From Proteiniphilum sp. (GTDB lineage: Bacteria > Bacteroidota > Bacteroidia > Bacteroidales > Dysgonomonadaceae), in the NCBI GenBank assembly GCA_012728465.1, contig JAAYFB010000214.1, positions 1 through 6,717 on the forward strand: a stretch of DNA of 6,717 bases. Direction: 5' to 3'. The notes under the pieces are model-generated. The model did not search any database. It worked only from the letters and a program-made list of their open reading frames with translations, and was not told the DNA's origin. This document shows positions 1 to 6,361 of this stretch, one piece after another; position 1 is the first letter of the stretch; every line of letters starts with the position of its first letter. A program made the translations under genes and the position numbers.

Positions 1-24
1 CGTCGTGTTGAAGTTACCAAGTAA
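1..24 (+). CDS. 3' end of an upstream gene, possibly OmpA family
   Basis: Frame 1 reads RRVEVTK followed by TAA at 22-24. An RRVEV-type ending is typical of the C-terminal OmpA-like peptidoglycan-binding domain, where an (N)RRVEV strand closes the domain, so the gene may encode an outer-membrane protein anchored to peptidoglycan. Only seven residues are visible, so the family call is an inference from a very short match. The alternative frame 2 gives VVLKLPSNS and stops at 29-31, with no recognisable ending; frame 3 stops at once. If the call is right, the gene shares its transcript with the structured region and the terminator at 314-355. If not, the left edge is simply part of a non-coding RNA. 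Confidence 0.35.
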   Translation, partial: RRVEVTK

Positions 25-355
25 TTCTTGATAGTATATTGGTTACCCTTTTGGGGATACGTGATACATATTACTTGGCATCGAAATAGTACATGGCTAG
101 AGTAAAAAGCAGAGGTAATTGTTTATAATGGTAACTGCACAATTACCTTTAAAGGTACTTTAACTGAGAATATTATTTGTTATTTTGCTAACGAATAATA
201 TTTGACTAGGCGATTAAGCTTATGATTAGGTTGTGTGAAAATTTAAAGCATAGAAACACAATGTGATCTATTTGTTACCGAACTGAATAGCGAGCTGGAT
301 ATAATTACTCTCAAATTCTCCTTATCAGACTTAGTCTATAAGGGGAATTTTTTTT
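17..355 (+). ncRNA. Candidate structured RNA or long structured 3' UTR
   Basis: This stretch has no plausible reading frame but a series of strong hairpins in + strand order. CCAAGTAAT (17-25) pairs with ATTACTTGG (70-78). Positions 111-122 pair with 139-150 over 12 bp with one G-U. Positions 169-182 pair with 189-202 over 14 bp with one G-U and a six-base loop. TTGTGT (231-236) pairs with ACACAA (256-261). The intrinsic terminator follows at 314-355. The strand is set by the terminator's T-run. I compared it by eye with signature sequences of RNase P RNA, tmRNA, SRP RNA, 6S RNA and group II intron domain V and found none. No + strand promoter matching TAnnTTTG was found inside, so the 5' end may lie outside the window or the RNA may be cut from an upstream mRNA. 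Its function is unknown. Confidence 0.5.
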
Positions 356-389
356 GCATATATATGCTTATACCATTTCTGTTCGGTAA
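275..389. repeat. Inverted repeat bracketing the terminator
   Basis: TTACCGAACTGAA at 275-287 is the inverse of TTCTGTTCGGTAA at 377-389, with 12 of 13 positions complementary (one T-T mismatch). The arms lie on either side of the terminator, which sits between them at 314-355. No clear target-site duplication is visible outside the arms, so a small transposed element is possible but not shown. A 12-base perfect palindrome, GCATATATATGC, lies at 356-367 directly after the T-run. Confidence 0.5.
314..355 (+). terminator. Rho-independent terminator
   Basis: AATTCTCCTTAT (314-325) pairs with ATAAGGGGAATT (338-349), 12 bp with one G-T. After one bulged C at 326 there is a further AGAC/GTCT stem (327-330 with 334-337) closed by a TTA loop. 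An unbroken run of eight T begins at 348 and ends at 355. On the - strand the helix is followed by only three T, so the terminator acts on + strand transcripts. It ends whatever is transcribed from the left edge, and no + strand gene follows it until 6663. Confidence 0.9.
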
Positions 390-465
390 AAATTTATTTA
401 ATGTAATATTAAATGATTTCAGGGTTATCATTAACAGACAAGATTGCTAGTGTTTACACAGAGAC

Positions 466-646
466 CCAAAAAACCTTCTTTTCGTCCCGTATCGGAAATG
501 TGGGATGAGAATAATGTTTTTTGTGGGTACGTGGGTGTGTCGTATTACCCACCCGCTTACGCTGGATCCTACAATAATGTCATTCAGCTTTAGCGGGATT
601 TGGTAGCACCAAATCAATTGGCTTTATTGGGTAGGACATTGTCTTT
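466..646. repeat. Probable dispersed non-coding repeat, Bacteroidetes type
   Basis: This gene-free stretch is a patchwork of short inverted and direct repeats and is less AT-rich than its surroundings. TCCCGTA (485-491) pairs with TGTGGGA (499-505). GTGGGT occurs twice (523-528 and 531-536) and either copy can pair with ACCCAC (547-552). CCCGCT (552-557) pairs with AGCGGG (592-597). GATTTGGT (597-604) pairs perfectly with ACCAAATC (608-615) around a three-base loop. TCCTAC (567-572) is matched by GTAGGA (631-636). The style, with paired GCTTACGC/GCTTTAGC arms, an ACAATAATGTCAT spacer and a cGTCCCGTAtcGGaa box, recalls intergenic repeats found in many copies in Bacteroidetes genomes. That recognition is from memory, the ends are approximate, and the copy here may be decayed. 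No transposase is encoded. Confidence 0.42.
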
Positions 647-870
647 CTAACGAGCTGTTTACTTTTTCAAAAAGGGCTAGAGTTGTACTTTAAAAGCAAC
701 TCGAGAGGCTATGATTTATGAATTTATTTTTTTACCGGACAACAATAAAAAAATATTTATTATGACTGTTGACTAGTACTATCGTCATATAAATGCATGA
801 TTTAATTGTGCATCAAAAAAGTTTTAACCGAGCAATGATAAACAACTAATCATAAGTTATCTTCTTGTTG
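647..870. other. Gene-free AT-rich spacer after aroE
   Basis: No coding sequence is supported here. The stretch contains a hairpin at 680-702, where GAGTTG (680-685) and CAACTC (697-702) pair and an inner CTT/AAG extends the stem past a two-base bulge. It also has an imperfect ATGCAT/GTGCAT repeat (793-798, 808-813) and homopolymer T and A runs around 726-753. It lies downstream of aroE on the - strand, yet I find no convincing hairpin plus T-run for - strand transcripts, so where the operon transcript ends is unclear. Confidence 0.5.
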
Positions 871-1623
871 CTATCTCTCCCAAATTTCCCATGCAGCCAG
901 TGCCTGTAGCACTAGCATCTCTTCACCATTTTTGATAGTTGCACCCTGTTTTTTGCCATTGTAGAGAAATAGTGTTTCGGCAGGATTATAAACTAAATCG
1001 TATAATAGATGCTCTTTTGTGATGAGATGATAGGGAAGGTTGGGGCATTCATCAGTTTTAGGAAATGTGCCGAGTGGTGAGCAATTTATAATAAGCTTGT
1101 AGTCATCCATAATTGATGCATCTATATCATTATATGTGATGCAGTTATTCCCTTTAGTGCGTGAGACGTATAACCATTCGATATTCATATCCTCTAGTGC
1201 TTGCACTATTGCCTTAGATGCTCCTCCCGTACCTAGCACTAGGGCTTTGGTGTGTGTGTGAGGATTGATGAGTGGTTGTATTGATTTTTTGAAGCCGACA
1301 TAGTCCGTATTGTGGCCCTCAAGCTTGTAAGATGTACCATTGTTGTGGTATCTTATTACCTTGATGGTATTTACAGCCCCTATCTTTTGAGCATTTGTGG
1401 ACAGAGAGTCAAGAAATGGAATGACTGTCTCTTTGTGAGGAATGGTTACGTTCAGACCTTTTAAATTTTCAGTATTGTCTAATACCTTGACTATATCTTC
1501 TATATTTTCGATTTCAAAGTTCAGATATTCTGCATCAATATACTCCTGCTTGAATTTATTATTGAAATATTTTGCAGAAAAGGAGTGTCCTAGTGGAAAT
1601 CCAATTAATCCATATTTATTCAT
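871..1623 (-). CDS. aroE: Shikimate dehydrogenase AroE
   Basis: This cytoplasmic enzyme reduces 3-dehydroshikimate to shikimate with NADPH, the fourth step of the shikimate pathway to chorismate. The 250-residue protein carries the family's motifs in order. The substrate-binding GFPLGHSFS lies at residues 8-16 and NVTIPHK at 58-64, with the catalytic lysine at K64. GAVNTI is at 82-87 and GHNTDYVGF at 103-111, with the catalytic aspartate at D107. The Rossmann loop LGTGGASKAI spans 130-139, NCSPLGTFP 180-188, YDLVYNP 208-214, and a closing NGEEMLVLQALAAWEIW begins at 232. The length is slightly below the roughly 270 residues of E. coli AroE, but no motif is missing. The ATG lies only 5 bases after the ubiE stop, so the two are cotranscribed and probably translationally linked. 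It is the last gene of the operon. Chorismate feeds menaquinone synthesis, which fits its neighbour UbiE/MenG. Confidence 0.96.
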   Translation of the reverse strand: MNKYGLIGFPLGHSFSAKYFNNKFKQEYIDAEYLNFEIENIEDIVKVLDNTENLKGLNVTIPHKETVIPFLDSLSTNAQKIGAVNTIKVIRYHNNGTSYKLEGHNTDYVGFKKSIQPLINPHTHTKALVLGTGGASKAIVQALEDMNIEWLYVSRTKGNNCITYNDIDASIMDDYKLIINCSPLGTFPKTDECPNLPYHLITKEHLLYDLVYNPAETLFLYNGKKQGATIKNGEEMLVLQALAAWEIWER

Positions 1624-1628
1624 TTCAC

Positions 1629-2375
1629 TTATTCTGTAGGTTTTTCTGCAATATATAGCGTGGCGATGCCTAAAGTAAATCTTCTTAAACGAATTTTTGT
1701 GAATCCATTTTCTTGTAAAATAAGCATCATGTCTCTTCCTTGCGGAAATGCTGCAATAGATTCAGGAAGGTATTCATATGCTCTTTGCTCTGTCGAGAGC
1801 ACTTTGGCTATCACAGGCATTCCATATTGAGTGTATGTATTGTATAAGCTTTTTATTTGTGGTTGTTGAGGGATGGTAAGCTCCACAAATATAAATACTC
1901 CACCAGGTTTTAATACTCTAAGTATCTCTTTGAAACTCATATTGATGTGTTCGAAGTTTCTGACACCAAATGAGACAGTTACAGCATCAAAAGTGTTTTC
2001 AAAATATGTTAGTTCGGCACAATCTTGACGTTCAAAGTGTATAATATCTTGAAGCCCATTTTGCAATACTTTTTCTCTACCCACATTCATCATCCCTACT
2101 GAGATGTCTGTTGCAGTTATGCGGTCTGGCTTTAGTATTTTGTTTGCCATGATAGCAAAGTCCCCCGTGCCAGTTGCAATATCTAGTATTTGCTTAGGTT
2201 TATATTTTCTGATAGCTTTTAGTGATTCTTTACGCCAGTATTTATCTATTCCTAACGATAAGACACCATTAAGTTTGTCATACTTAGGTGCAATTTCATT
2301 GAACATATCTATCACCTGTTCACTTTTTGGCTGCTCTGAATTATATGGCTTTACTTTTTCTACATCGTAGCTCAT
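1629..2375 (-). CDS. ubiE: Demethylmenaquinone methyltransferase UbiE/MenG
   Basis: This SAM-dependent enzyme C-methylates the quinone ring in the last step of menaquinone synthesis. Bacteroidetes use menaquinone, so the MenG activity is expected rather than the ubiquinone reaction. The 248-residue protein is full length for the family. Family motifs are MFNEIAPKYDKLN at residues 24-36 and LSLGIDKYWRK at 39-49. The SAM-binding motif I, LDIATGTGDF, is at 64-73, the family-specific DAVTVSFGVRNF at 130-141, and the post-motif loop LRVLKPGG at 152-159, followed by a C-terminal YLPESIAAFPQG. The start is the first ATG of the frame; no Shine-Dalgarno is visible, which is normal for the phylum. It lies 65 bases after purC, separated by a hairpin, and 5 bases before aroE. 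It is expected to act at the inner face of the membrane on a lipid substrate, but the protein has no membrane segment. Confidence 0.95.
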   Translation of the reverse strand: MSYDVEKVKPYNSEQPKSEQVIDMFNEIAPKYDKLNGVLSLGIDKYWRKESLKAIRKYKPKQILDIATGTGDFAIMANKILKPDRITATDISVGMMNVGREKVLQNGLQDIIHFERQDCAELTYFENTFDAVTVSFGVRNFEHINMSFKEILRVLKPGGVFIFVELTIPQQPQIKSLYNTYTQYGMPVIAKVLSTEQRAYEYLPESIAAFPQGRDMMLILQENGFTKIRLRRFTLGIATLYIAEKPTE

Positions 2376-2402
2376 CTTGATTTGCTTTTTAGATTTCAGA
2401 TT

Positions 2403-2430
2403 TTAGCTCTTGGCGATTGCCAAGAGCCAA
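2403..2430 (-). repeat. Intercistronic hairpin between purC and ubiE
   Basis: Read on the transcribed - strand, TTGGCTCTTGGC, an AATC loop and GCCAAGAGCTAA form a 12-bp stem with one G-U pair. On the + strand the same position would be an A-C mismatch, so the fold is better in the operon mRNA. The 3' side is TAAAATCTG rather than a T-run, so this is not a standard terminator. It may stabilise or punctuate the mRNA. It shares its TTAGC/TTGGC building blocks with the hairpin on the other side of purC. Confidence 0.7.
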
Positions 2431-2440
2431 TTGTGAAATG

Positions 2441-3382
2441 CTATTTTAAATATTCTGATACGTTTCTTTCAATTCTCTCTTCTAGGTCACTAGTATTTGC
2501 CTTCACAAATTTATCCCCAACAATTTTTTCGTAAAGTTCTATGTATCTTTCAGACACAGAATTGCAATACTCTTCAGTCATTTCGGGAACTTGTTGCCCC
2601 TCCTGTCCTTGAAATCCATTTTCGATGAGCCATGTACGCACAAACTCTTTCGAAAGCTGCTTTTGTGGCTCCCCTTTGTCGAATCGTTCTTGATATCCTT
2701 CACTGTAGAAGTATCTTGATGAGTCTGGGGTGTGTATCTCGTCTATTAAGTATATTTTGCCATCTTTTTTGCCAAACTCATATTTTGTGTCAACAAGTAT
2801 AAGTCCTTTCTCTGCAGCCATTTCAGTGCCACGCTTGAACAGCTCGTATGTGTATTTCTCTAATTGCTCGTAATCTTCTTTGCTAATAATGCCTTTTGCA
2901 ATAATATCTTCTCGAGAAATATTTTCGTCATGCCCTTCGTCTGCTTTGGTAGTGGGCGTAATGATTGGTGTTTCGAACTTTTGATTTTCACGCAACCCTT
3001 CAGGAAGAGGTAGTCCGCAAATGCTTCGTGCTCCTTTTTTATAGTCGCGCCAAGCACTTCCCGTAATATATCCACGAATTACCATCTCAATCTTAAATGG
3101 CTCACATCTTAGTCCTACCGTTACCATTGGGTCGGGCGAAGCTTGTTTCCAATTAGGAACTATGTCTGATGTAGCGTCTAAAAATTTAGCAGCAATTTGA
3201 TTAAGTACTTGACCTTTGTATGGAATACCTGCAGGAAGTACAACGTCGAAAGCCGAAATTCTATCTGTGGCAATCATAACTAATGTGTCTTCACCAATGC
3301 TATAAACATCACGTACTTTTCCGTGATAGACATCACTTTGTCCTTTAAATTGAAAATCTGTTTTTGTAAGAGAATTGTTCAT
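2441..3382 (-). CDS. purC: SAICAR synthetase PurC
   Basis: PurC (phosphoribosylaminoimidazole-succinocarboxamide synthase) joins aspartate to CAIR using ATP to give SAICAR in de novo IMP synthesis. The 313-residue protein is of the longer form, compared with about 240 in E. coli. Visible motifs are the nucleotide-binding GKVRDVY at residues 21-27, [13 protein letters not shown] at 38-50, [14 protein letters not shown] at 101-114, [15 protein letters not shown] at 142-156, [11 protein letters not shown] at 194-204 and the substrate-binding [11 protein letters not shown] at 214-224. All are intact. The ATG at 3380-3382 is placed so that GKVRDVY falls at the usual distance from the N-terminus. 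The gene sits 87 bases after phoH and 65 before ubiE, with an inverted repeat in each gap. No TAnnTTTG promoter was found directly upstream, which supports cotranscription with phoH. Confidence 0.97.
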   Translation of the reverse strand: MNNSLTKTDFQFKGQSDVYHGKVRDVYSIGEDTLVMIATDRISAFDVVLPAGIPYKGQVLNQIAAKFLDATSDIVPNWKQASPDPMVTVGLRCEPFKIEMVIRGYITGSAWRDYKKGARSICGLPLPEGLRENQKFETPIITPTTKADEGHDENISREDIIAKGIISKEDYEQLEKYTYELFKRGTEMAAEKGLILVDTKYEFGKKDGKIYLIDEIHTPDSSRYFYSEGYQERFDKGEPQKQLSKEFVRTWLIENGFQGQEGQQVPEMTEEYCNSVSERYIELYEKIVGDKFVKANTSDLEERIERNVSEYLK

Positions 3383-3420
3383 CTCGATTTATTTTGTTGA
3401 AATTGTTTGTATGTTGTCTG

Positions 3421-3455
3421 TTAGCTTTTGCAATTAGCTAGTTGCTAAAAGCTAA
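3421..3455 (-). repeat. Intercistronic hairpin between phoH and purC
   Basis: TTAGCTTTT (3421-3429) pairs with AAAAGCTAA (3447-3455). GCAA (3430-3433) then pairs with TTGC (3442-3445) past one bulged T at 3446, giving 13 bp around an eight-base loop that itself contains TAGCTA. No T-run follows on either strand, so it is not a standard terminator. It begins about 14 bases after the phoH stop and ends about 38 bases before the purC start. It could protect the 3' end of the upstream message or adjust purC expression; neither is shown. Confidence 0.7.
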
Positions 3456-3469
3456 TGGCTGTTTTATAC

Positions 3470-4405
3470 CTATTCCTCACTTCTTTCATATGCCTCTACA
3501 ATTCGCTGTACGAGGATATGTCGCACAATATCTTTTTTGTCGAACTCGATAGTGGCTATTCCATTTATATTTTTTAAAACCTTCATTGCATGTATGAGAC
3601 CCGATTGCTGTGATCTAGGTAGATCTATTTGAGTAATATCACCTGTAATTATCATTTTGCCATTCATGCCAAGACGAGTAAGAAACATCTTAATCTGTTG
3701 TTTAGTAGTGTTTTGAGCTTCGTCTAAAATGATTACTGCATCGTTAAGTGTCCTTCCTCGCATAAATGCTAGAGGAGCTATTTGTATTACTTTGTTTTCG
3801 ATGTATTCCTTTAGCTTTACAGGTGGAATCATATCTTCCAAAGCATCATAAAGTGGTTGAAGATAGGGGTCTATTTTATCTTTCATGTCCCCAGGTAGAA
3901 AACCAAGATTTTCTCCTGCTTCTACTGCGGGGCGGCTAAGAATAATCTTACGCACCTGTTTAGTTTTTAATGCTGATACTGCTAAAGCAATGGCTGTGTA
4001 AGTTTTGCCTGATCCTGCTGGGCCTATTGCAAAAAGCATGTCATTGTTGGCGAATGCTTCTACTAGCCTTTTTTGATTGCGAGTGCGAGCTCTTATGGGT
4101 TTGCCATTTAGTCCGTGCAATATTAGGTCTTCTACCTTTGTTACCTCGGGCGACTTGCCTTTTACTATAGTAATAATATCCTCCTCACGAAGGATATTCA
4201 TCTCGACACTAAATTTTTCTAATTCCTGAACTCTATCTTCAAAAACAACCATCTCCTCCTCGTCTCCAATTACTTTAATTACATTTCCTCTGGCAACTAT
4301 ACGAAGCTTTGGAAATAGTGTTTTAAGTAATTGGATATTGCTGTTGTTGACACCAAAGAAAACTACAGGGTCGATATTTTCAAGAATTATTATGCGTTCA
4401 ATCAT
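3470..4405 (-). CDS. phoH: PhoH-family ATPase
   Basis: This is a cytoplasmic P-loop ATPase of the PhoH/PhoL family, whose members are linked to RNA metabolism; the exact cellular role is not settled. The 311-residue protein has an N-terminal segment (about 1-95) that looks like the KH-like RNA-binding region common in the family, followed by the ATPase domain. The Walker A motif GPAGSGKT is at 128-135, LSRPAVEAGENLGFLPG at about 156-172, Walker B VIILDEAQN at 224-232, and the sensor-like MIITGD at 251-256. The C-terminus is intact. Its ATG overlaps the stop of the PurF-like gene in an ATGA (4402-4405), which points to translational coupling. The phoH-purC order is, from memory, usual in Bacteroidales. 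The often-seen partner ybeY is not in this window. Confidence 0.93.
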   Translation of the reverse strand: MIERIIILENIDPVVFFGVNNSNIQLLKTLFPKLRIVARGNVIKVIGDEEEMVVFEDRVQELEKFSVEMNILREEDIITIVKGKSPEVTKVEDLILHGLNGKPIRARTRNQKRLVEAFANNDMLFAIGPAGSGKTYTAIALAVSALKTKQVRKIILSRPAVEAGENLGFLPGDMKDKIDPYLQPLYDALEDMIPPVKLKEYIENKVIQIAPLAFMRGRTLNDAVIILDEAQNTTKQQIKMFLTRLGMNGKMIITGDITQIDLPRSQQSGLIHAMKVLKNINGIATIEFDKKDIVRHILVQRIVEAYERSEE

Positions 4406-6330
4406 CTTCCGCTTTTTAGGAAATTAAGTGAATACTGATATGATTTGTTCTCCTCTTTCTCAATATAGTTAATGTAGGCGTTGTTTACAAATCTATTGCC
4501 ACCAGGTGTTGGATAATTGCCCGAGAAATACCAGTCGCCTTTGTTGTTAGGACATGCTTCGTGTAGCTCCTCTATGGATTGGTACACAATCTTTACTTCT
4601 GCTTTGATATCTTTTCCAGTCAGCATTTGTGCTATTTTTGTTGAAATCTCATCATCTGTGAATGGAGCATATATCTCTTTCACGTAGTTTACAATCTCTT
4701 CTTTAGGCTTGTTGATTTGCGATACACACTTTTCGTACACATCTTTTATTATGTGTTGAAGGCCTCTCTCGTTTAGCAACTCAATGGTAGCTCTGAATGC
4801 TATAAACTCACTCATGCGAGACATATCGATGCCGTAACAGTCGGGATACCTAATTTGTGGCGACGAAGATACTATTATTATTTTAGTAGGATCTAGCCTA
4901 TCCAATATTTTGATAATACTCTTCTTCAATGTGGTACCCCTAACAATGCTATCGTCAATAATCACAAGTTTGTCTTTCCCTCGACGCAATGAGCCGTATG
5001 TAATATCATATACGTGTGTGGCTAGCTCTTCTTTTGATTTTCCTTGAGCAATGAAGGTGCGTAGCTTTATATCTTTGATGGCTACCTTCTCTGATCGCAC
5101 TCTCTTCGCTAGAATATTTTCAGTCTCTTCGGGTGTAAGTTCGTTTTGTCTCTCTAATATTTCTATTGCCTTTTGTCTATTGAAGTATTTTTCTAATCCC
5201 TCTAGCATACCAAAATAAGCTACTTCAGCAGTGTTTGGAATAAATGAGAATACTGTATTGTCAAAATCATTATCTATTGTTTCAACAATCTTTGGCACAA
5301 GAAGTTCTCCTAGTTTTTTTCGCTCTTTATAGATGTCAAAGTCTGAGCCTCGGGAGAAATATATTCTTTCAAATGAACATGGAGTAATCTCTTCTTTAGG
5401 TTTATGTATTTGGTGAGTGCTCACACGTCCATCTCTTTTTACTACTAATGCTTGTCCTGGATCGAGCTCTACAACTTGTTCTTTTTTAAGATTAAACGCA
5501 GTTTGAATAACTGGCCTTTCAGATGCTACGACAATCACTTCGTCATCGGCATAATAAAATGCTGAACGAATACCCCAAGGGTCGCGCATTGCAAATGAGT
5601 CGCCACATCCTATTAGTCCACAAATAGCGTATCCTCCATCCCACATTTCACTAGTATGTTTTAGGATGAAAGGTATCTCAAGGTTTTGCTCAATCAGATT
5701 GCTAACCTCTTGCCCTGTTTTGTTTTTGTGATCTATTTTGTCAAACTGAAATTGAACCTCTCTGTCAAGATGATGACCTAGTGACTCTAACATCACAAAG
5801 TTGTCGGCATAATCGCGTGGGTGTTGTCCTTCAGAGATAAGATGTTCAAACATCTCATCGGTGTTAGTCATGCTAAAGTTTCCTGCTATTGCTAGGCTTC
5901 GAGATGCCCAGTTGTTTCGTCTCAATAGTGGATGAACATATGTTAGTCCTGTTCTTCCATTTGTACTATATCTTAGATGACCTAAAAATAATTCTGCTGC
6001 ATATGGGATAGATTGTTTTGCGAACTCTACATCTGCCATTTGTTCTGGTGTAAATCGTTTAAATGATTCGTGTACCTTATCAAATACATCAGTAATAGCC
6101 CCTGAGCCCAAAGCTCTCTCCCTAAAAATATATTCATTGCCAGGCGCAGCATCTAGTTTGACAGCACCTAGGCCTGCACCTTCTTGACCTCGGTTGTGTT
6201 GTTTCTCCATTAGCAAGTATAACTTATCTAAGCCATATTGCCAAGTTCCATACTTTTTGTAATAATAATCGAGTGGCTTTAGCAATCTAATCATTGCAAT
6301 CCCACATTCGTGTTTTAAGATGTCACTCAT
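4402..6330 (-). CDS. purF: PurF-like amidophosphoribosyltransferase, long form
   Basis: The family transfers glutamine-derived ammonia to PRPP to give phosphoribosylamine, the first step of purine synthesis. At 642 residues this is much longer than ordinary PurF (about 470-505). The N-terminal glutaminase domain has Cys9 in KHECGIAMI, implying removal of an eight-residue propeptide, then RGQEGAG (47-53), LGHLRYSTNGRTG (116-128), a divergent LAIAGNF (146-152), an ADNF segment with D176 (175-178), and RDPWGIRS (249-256). The phosphoribosyltransferase domain has IPNTAEVAYFG (364-374), the PRPP loop VIIDDSIVRGTT (456-467) and PQIRYPDCYGIDM (491-503). A C-terminal region of about 140 residues follows, containing YFSGNYPTPGG (601-611). 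The PRPP site looks intact, while some glutaminase and Fe-S positions differ from ordinary PurF. It may be the sole PurF or a paralogue. The start is fixed by an in-frame TAA seven codons upstream. It overlaps phoH by 4 bases and is the first gene of the operon. Confidence 0.88.
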   Translation of the reverse strand: MSDILKHECGIAMIRLLKPLDYYYKKYGTWQYGLDKLYLLMEKQHNRGQEGAGLGAVKLDAAPGNEYIFRERALGSGAITDVFDKVHESFKRFTPEQMADVEFAKQSIPYAAELFLGHLRYSTNGRTGLTYVHPLLRRNNWASRSLAIAGNFSMTNTDEMFEHLISEGQHPRDYADNFVMLESLGHHLDREVQFQFDKIDHKNKTGQEVSNLIEQNLEIPFILKHTSEMWDGGYAICGLIGCGDSFAMRDPWGIRSAFYYADDEVIVVASERPVIQTAFNLKKEQVVELDPGQALVVKRDGRVSTHQIHKPKEEITPCSFERIYFSRGSDFDIYKERKKLGELLVPKIVETIDNDFDNTVFSFIPNTAEVAYFGMLEGLEKYFNRQKAIEILERQNELTPEETENILAKRVRSEKVAIKDIKLRTFIAQGKSKEELATHVYDITYGSLRRGKDKLVIIDDSIVRGTTLKKSIIKILDRLDPTKIIIVSSSPQIRYPDCYGIDMSRMSEFIAFRATIELLNERGLQHIIKDVYEKCVSQINKPKEEIVNYVKEIYAPFTDDEISTKIAQMLTGKDIKAEVKIVYQSIEELHEACPNNKGDWYFSGNYPTPGGNRFVNNAYINYIEKEENKSYQYSLNFLKSGR

Positions 6331-6353
6331 TTGTGCTTTATAAATTTAGGATG

Positions 6354-6361
6354 CAAATTTA
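6354..6361 (-). promoter_or_regulatory. Bacteroidetes -7 element for the operon
   Basis: On the - strand this reads TAAATTTG, an exact match to the Bacteroidetes -7 consensus TAnnTTTG. It lies 23 bases upstream of the PurF-like ATG, which predicts a short leader of roughly 15-20 bases. No TTTG at the expected -33 spacing is evident; TTTG sequences occur 3 and 34 bases upstream, too near and too far. It is the only exact match found directly upstream of any gene in the operon. Confidence 0.6.

Noticed and set aside
1..360. RNase P RNA, tmRNA, SRP RNA or 6S RNA
   Set aside because: The conserved core sequences of these RNAs that I know were not found on either strand; a covariance search would settle it.
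793..854. Hairpins ATGCAT/GTGCAT (793-813) and ATGAT/ATCAT (836-854) as the aroE terminator
   Set aside because: Stems are five or six pairs and no T-run follows directly on the - strand.
1..870. CRISPR array or tRNA genes in the left gene-free region
   Set aside because: The repeats are not regularly spaced copies of one unit, and no cloverleaf with a T-arm GTTCGA-type loop was found.
1442..1639. Open frame of 65 codons on the + strand
   Set aside because: It lies antisense to the 5' part of aroE, has no family features, and aroE has all its motifs.
2104..2370. Open frame of 88 codons on the + strand
   Set aside because: It is the antisense shadow of the ubiE N-terminal half; no promoter or recognisable domain.
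2403..2430. Hairpin after purC as a rho-independent terminator
   Set aside because: The transcribed strand continues with TAAAATCTG, not a T-run, and ubiE follows closely with no promoter found.
2860..3075. Open frame of 71 codons on the - strand
   Set aside because: It is an out-of-frame reading inside purC, whose own frame is intact across this stretch.
3970..4170. Leucine- and cysteine-rich open frame of 66 codons on the + strand
   Set aside because: It is antisense to the Walker A region of phoH; its hydrophobic look comes from the complementary codons.
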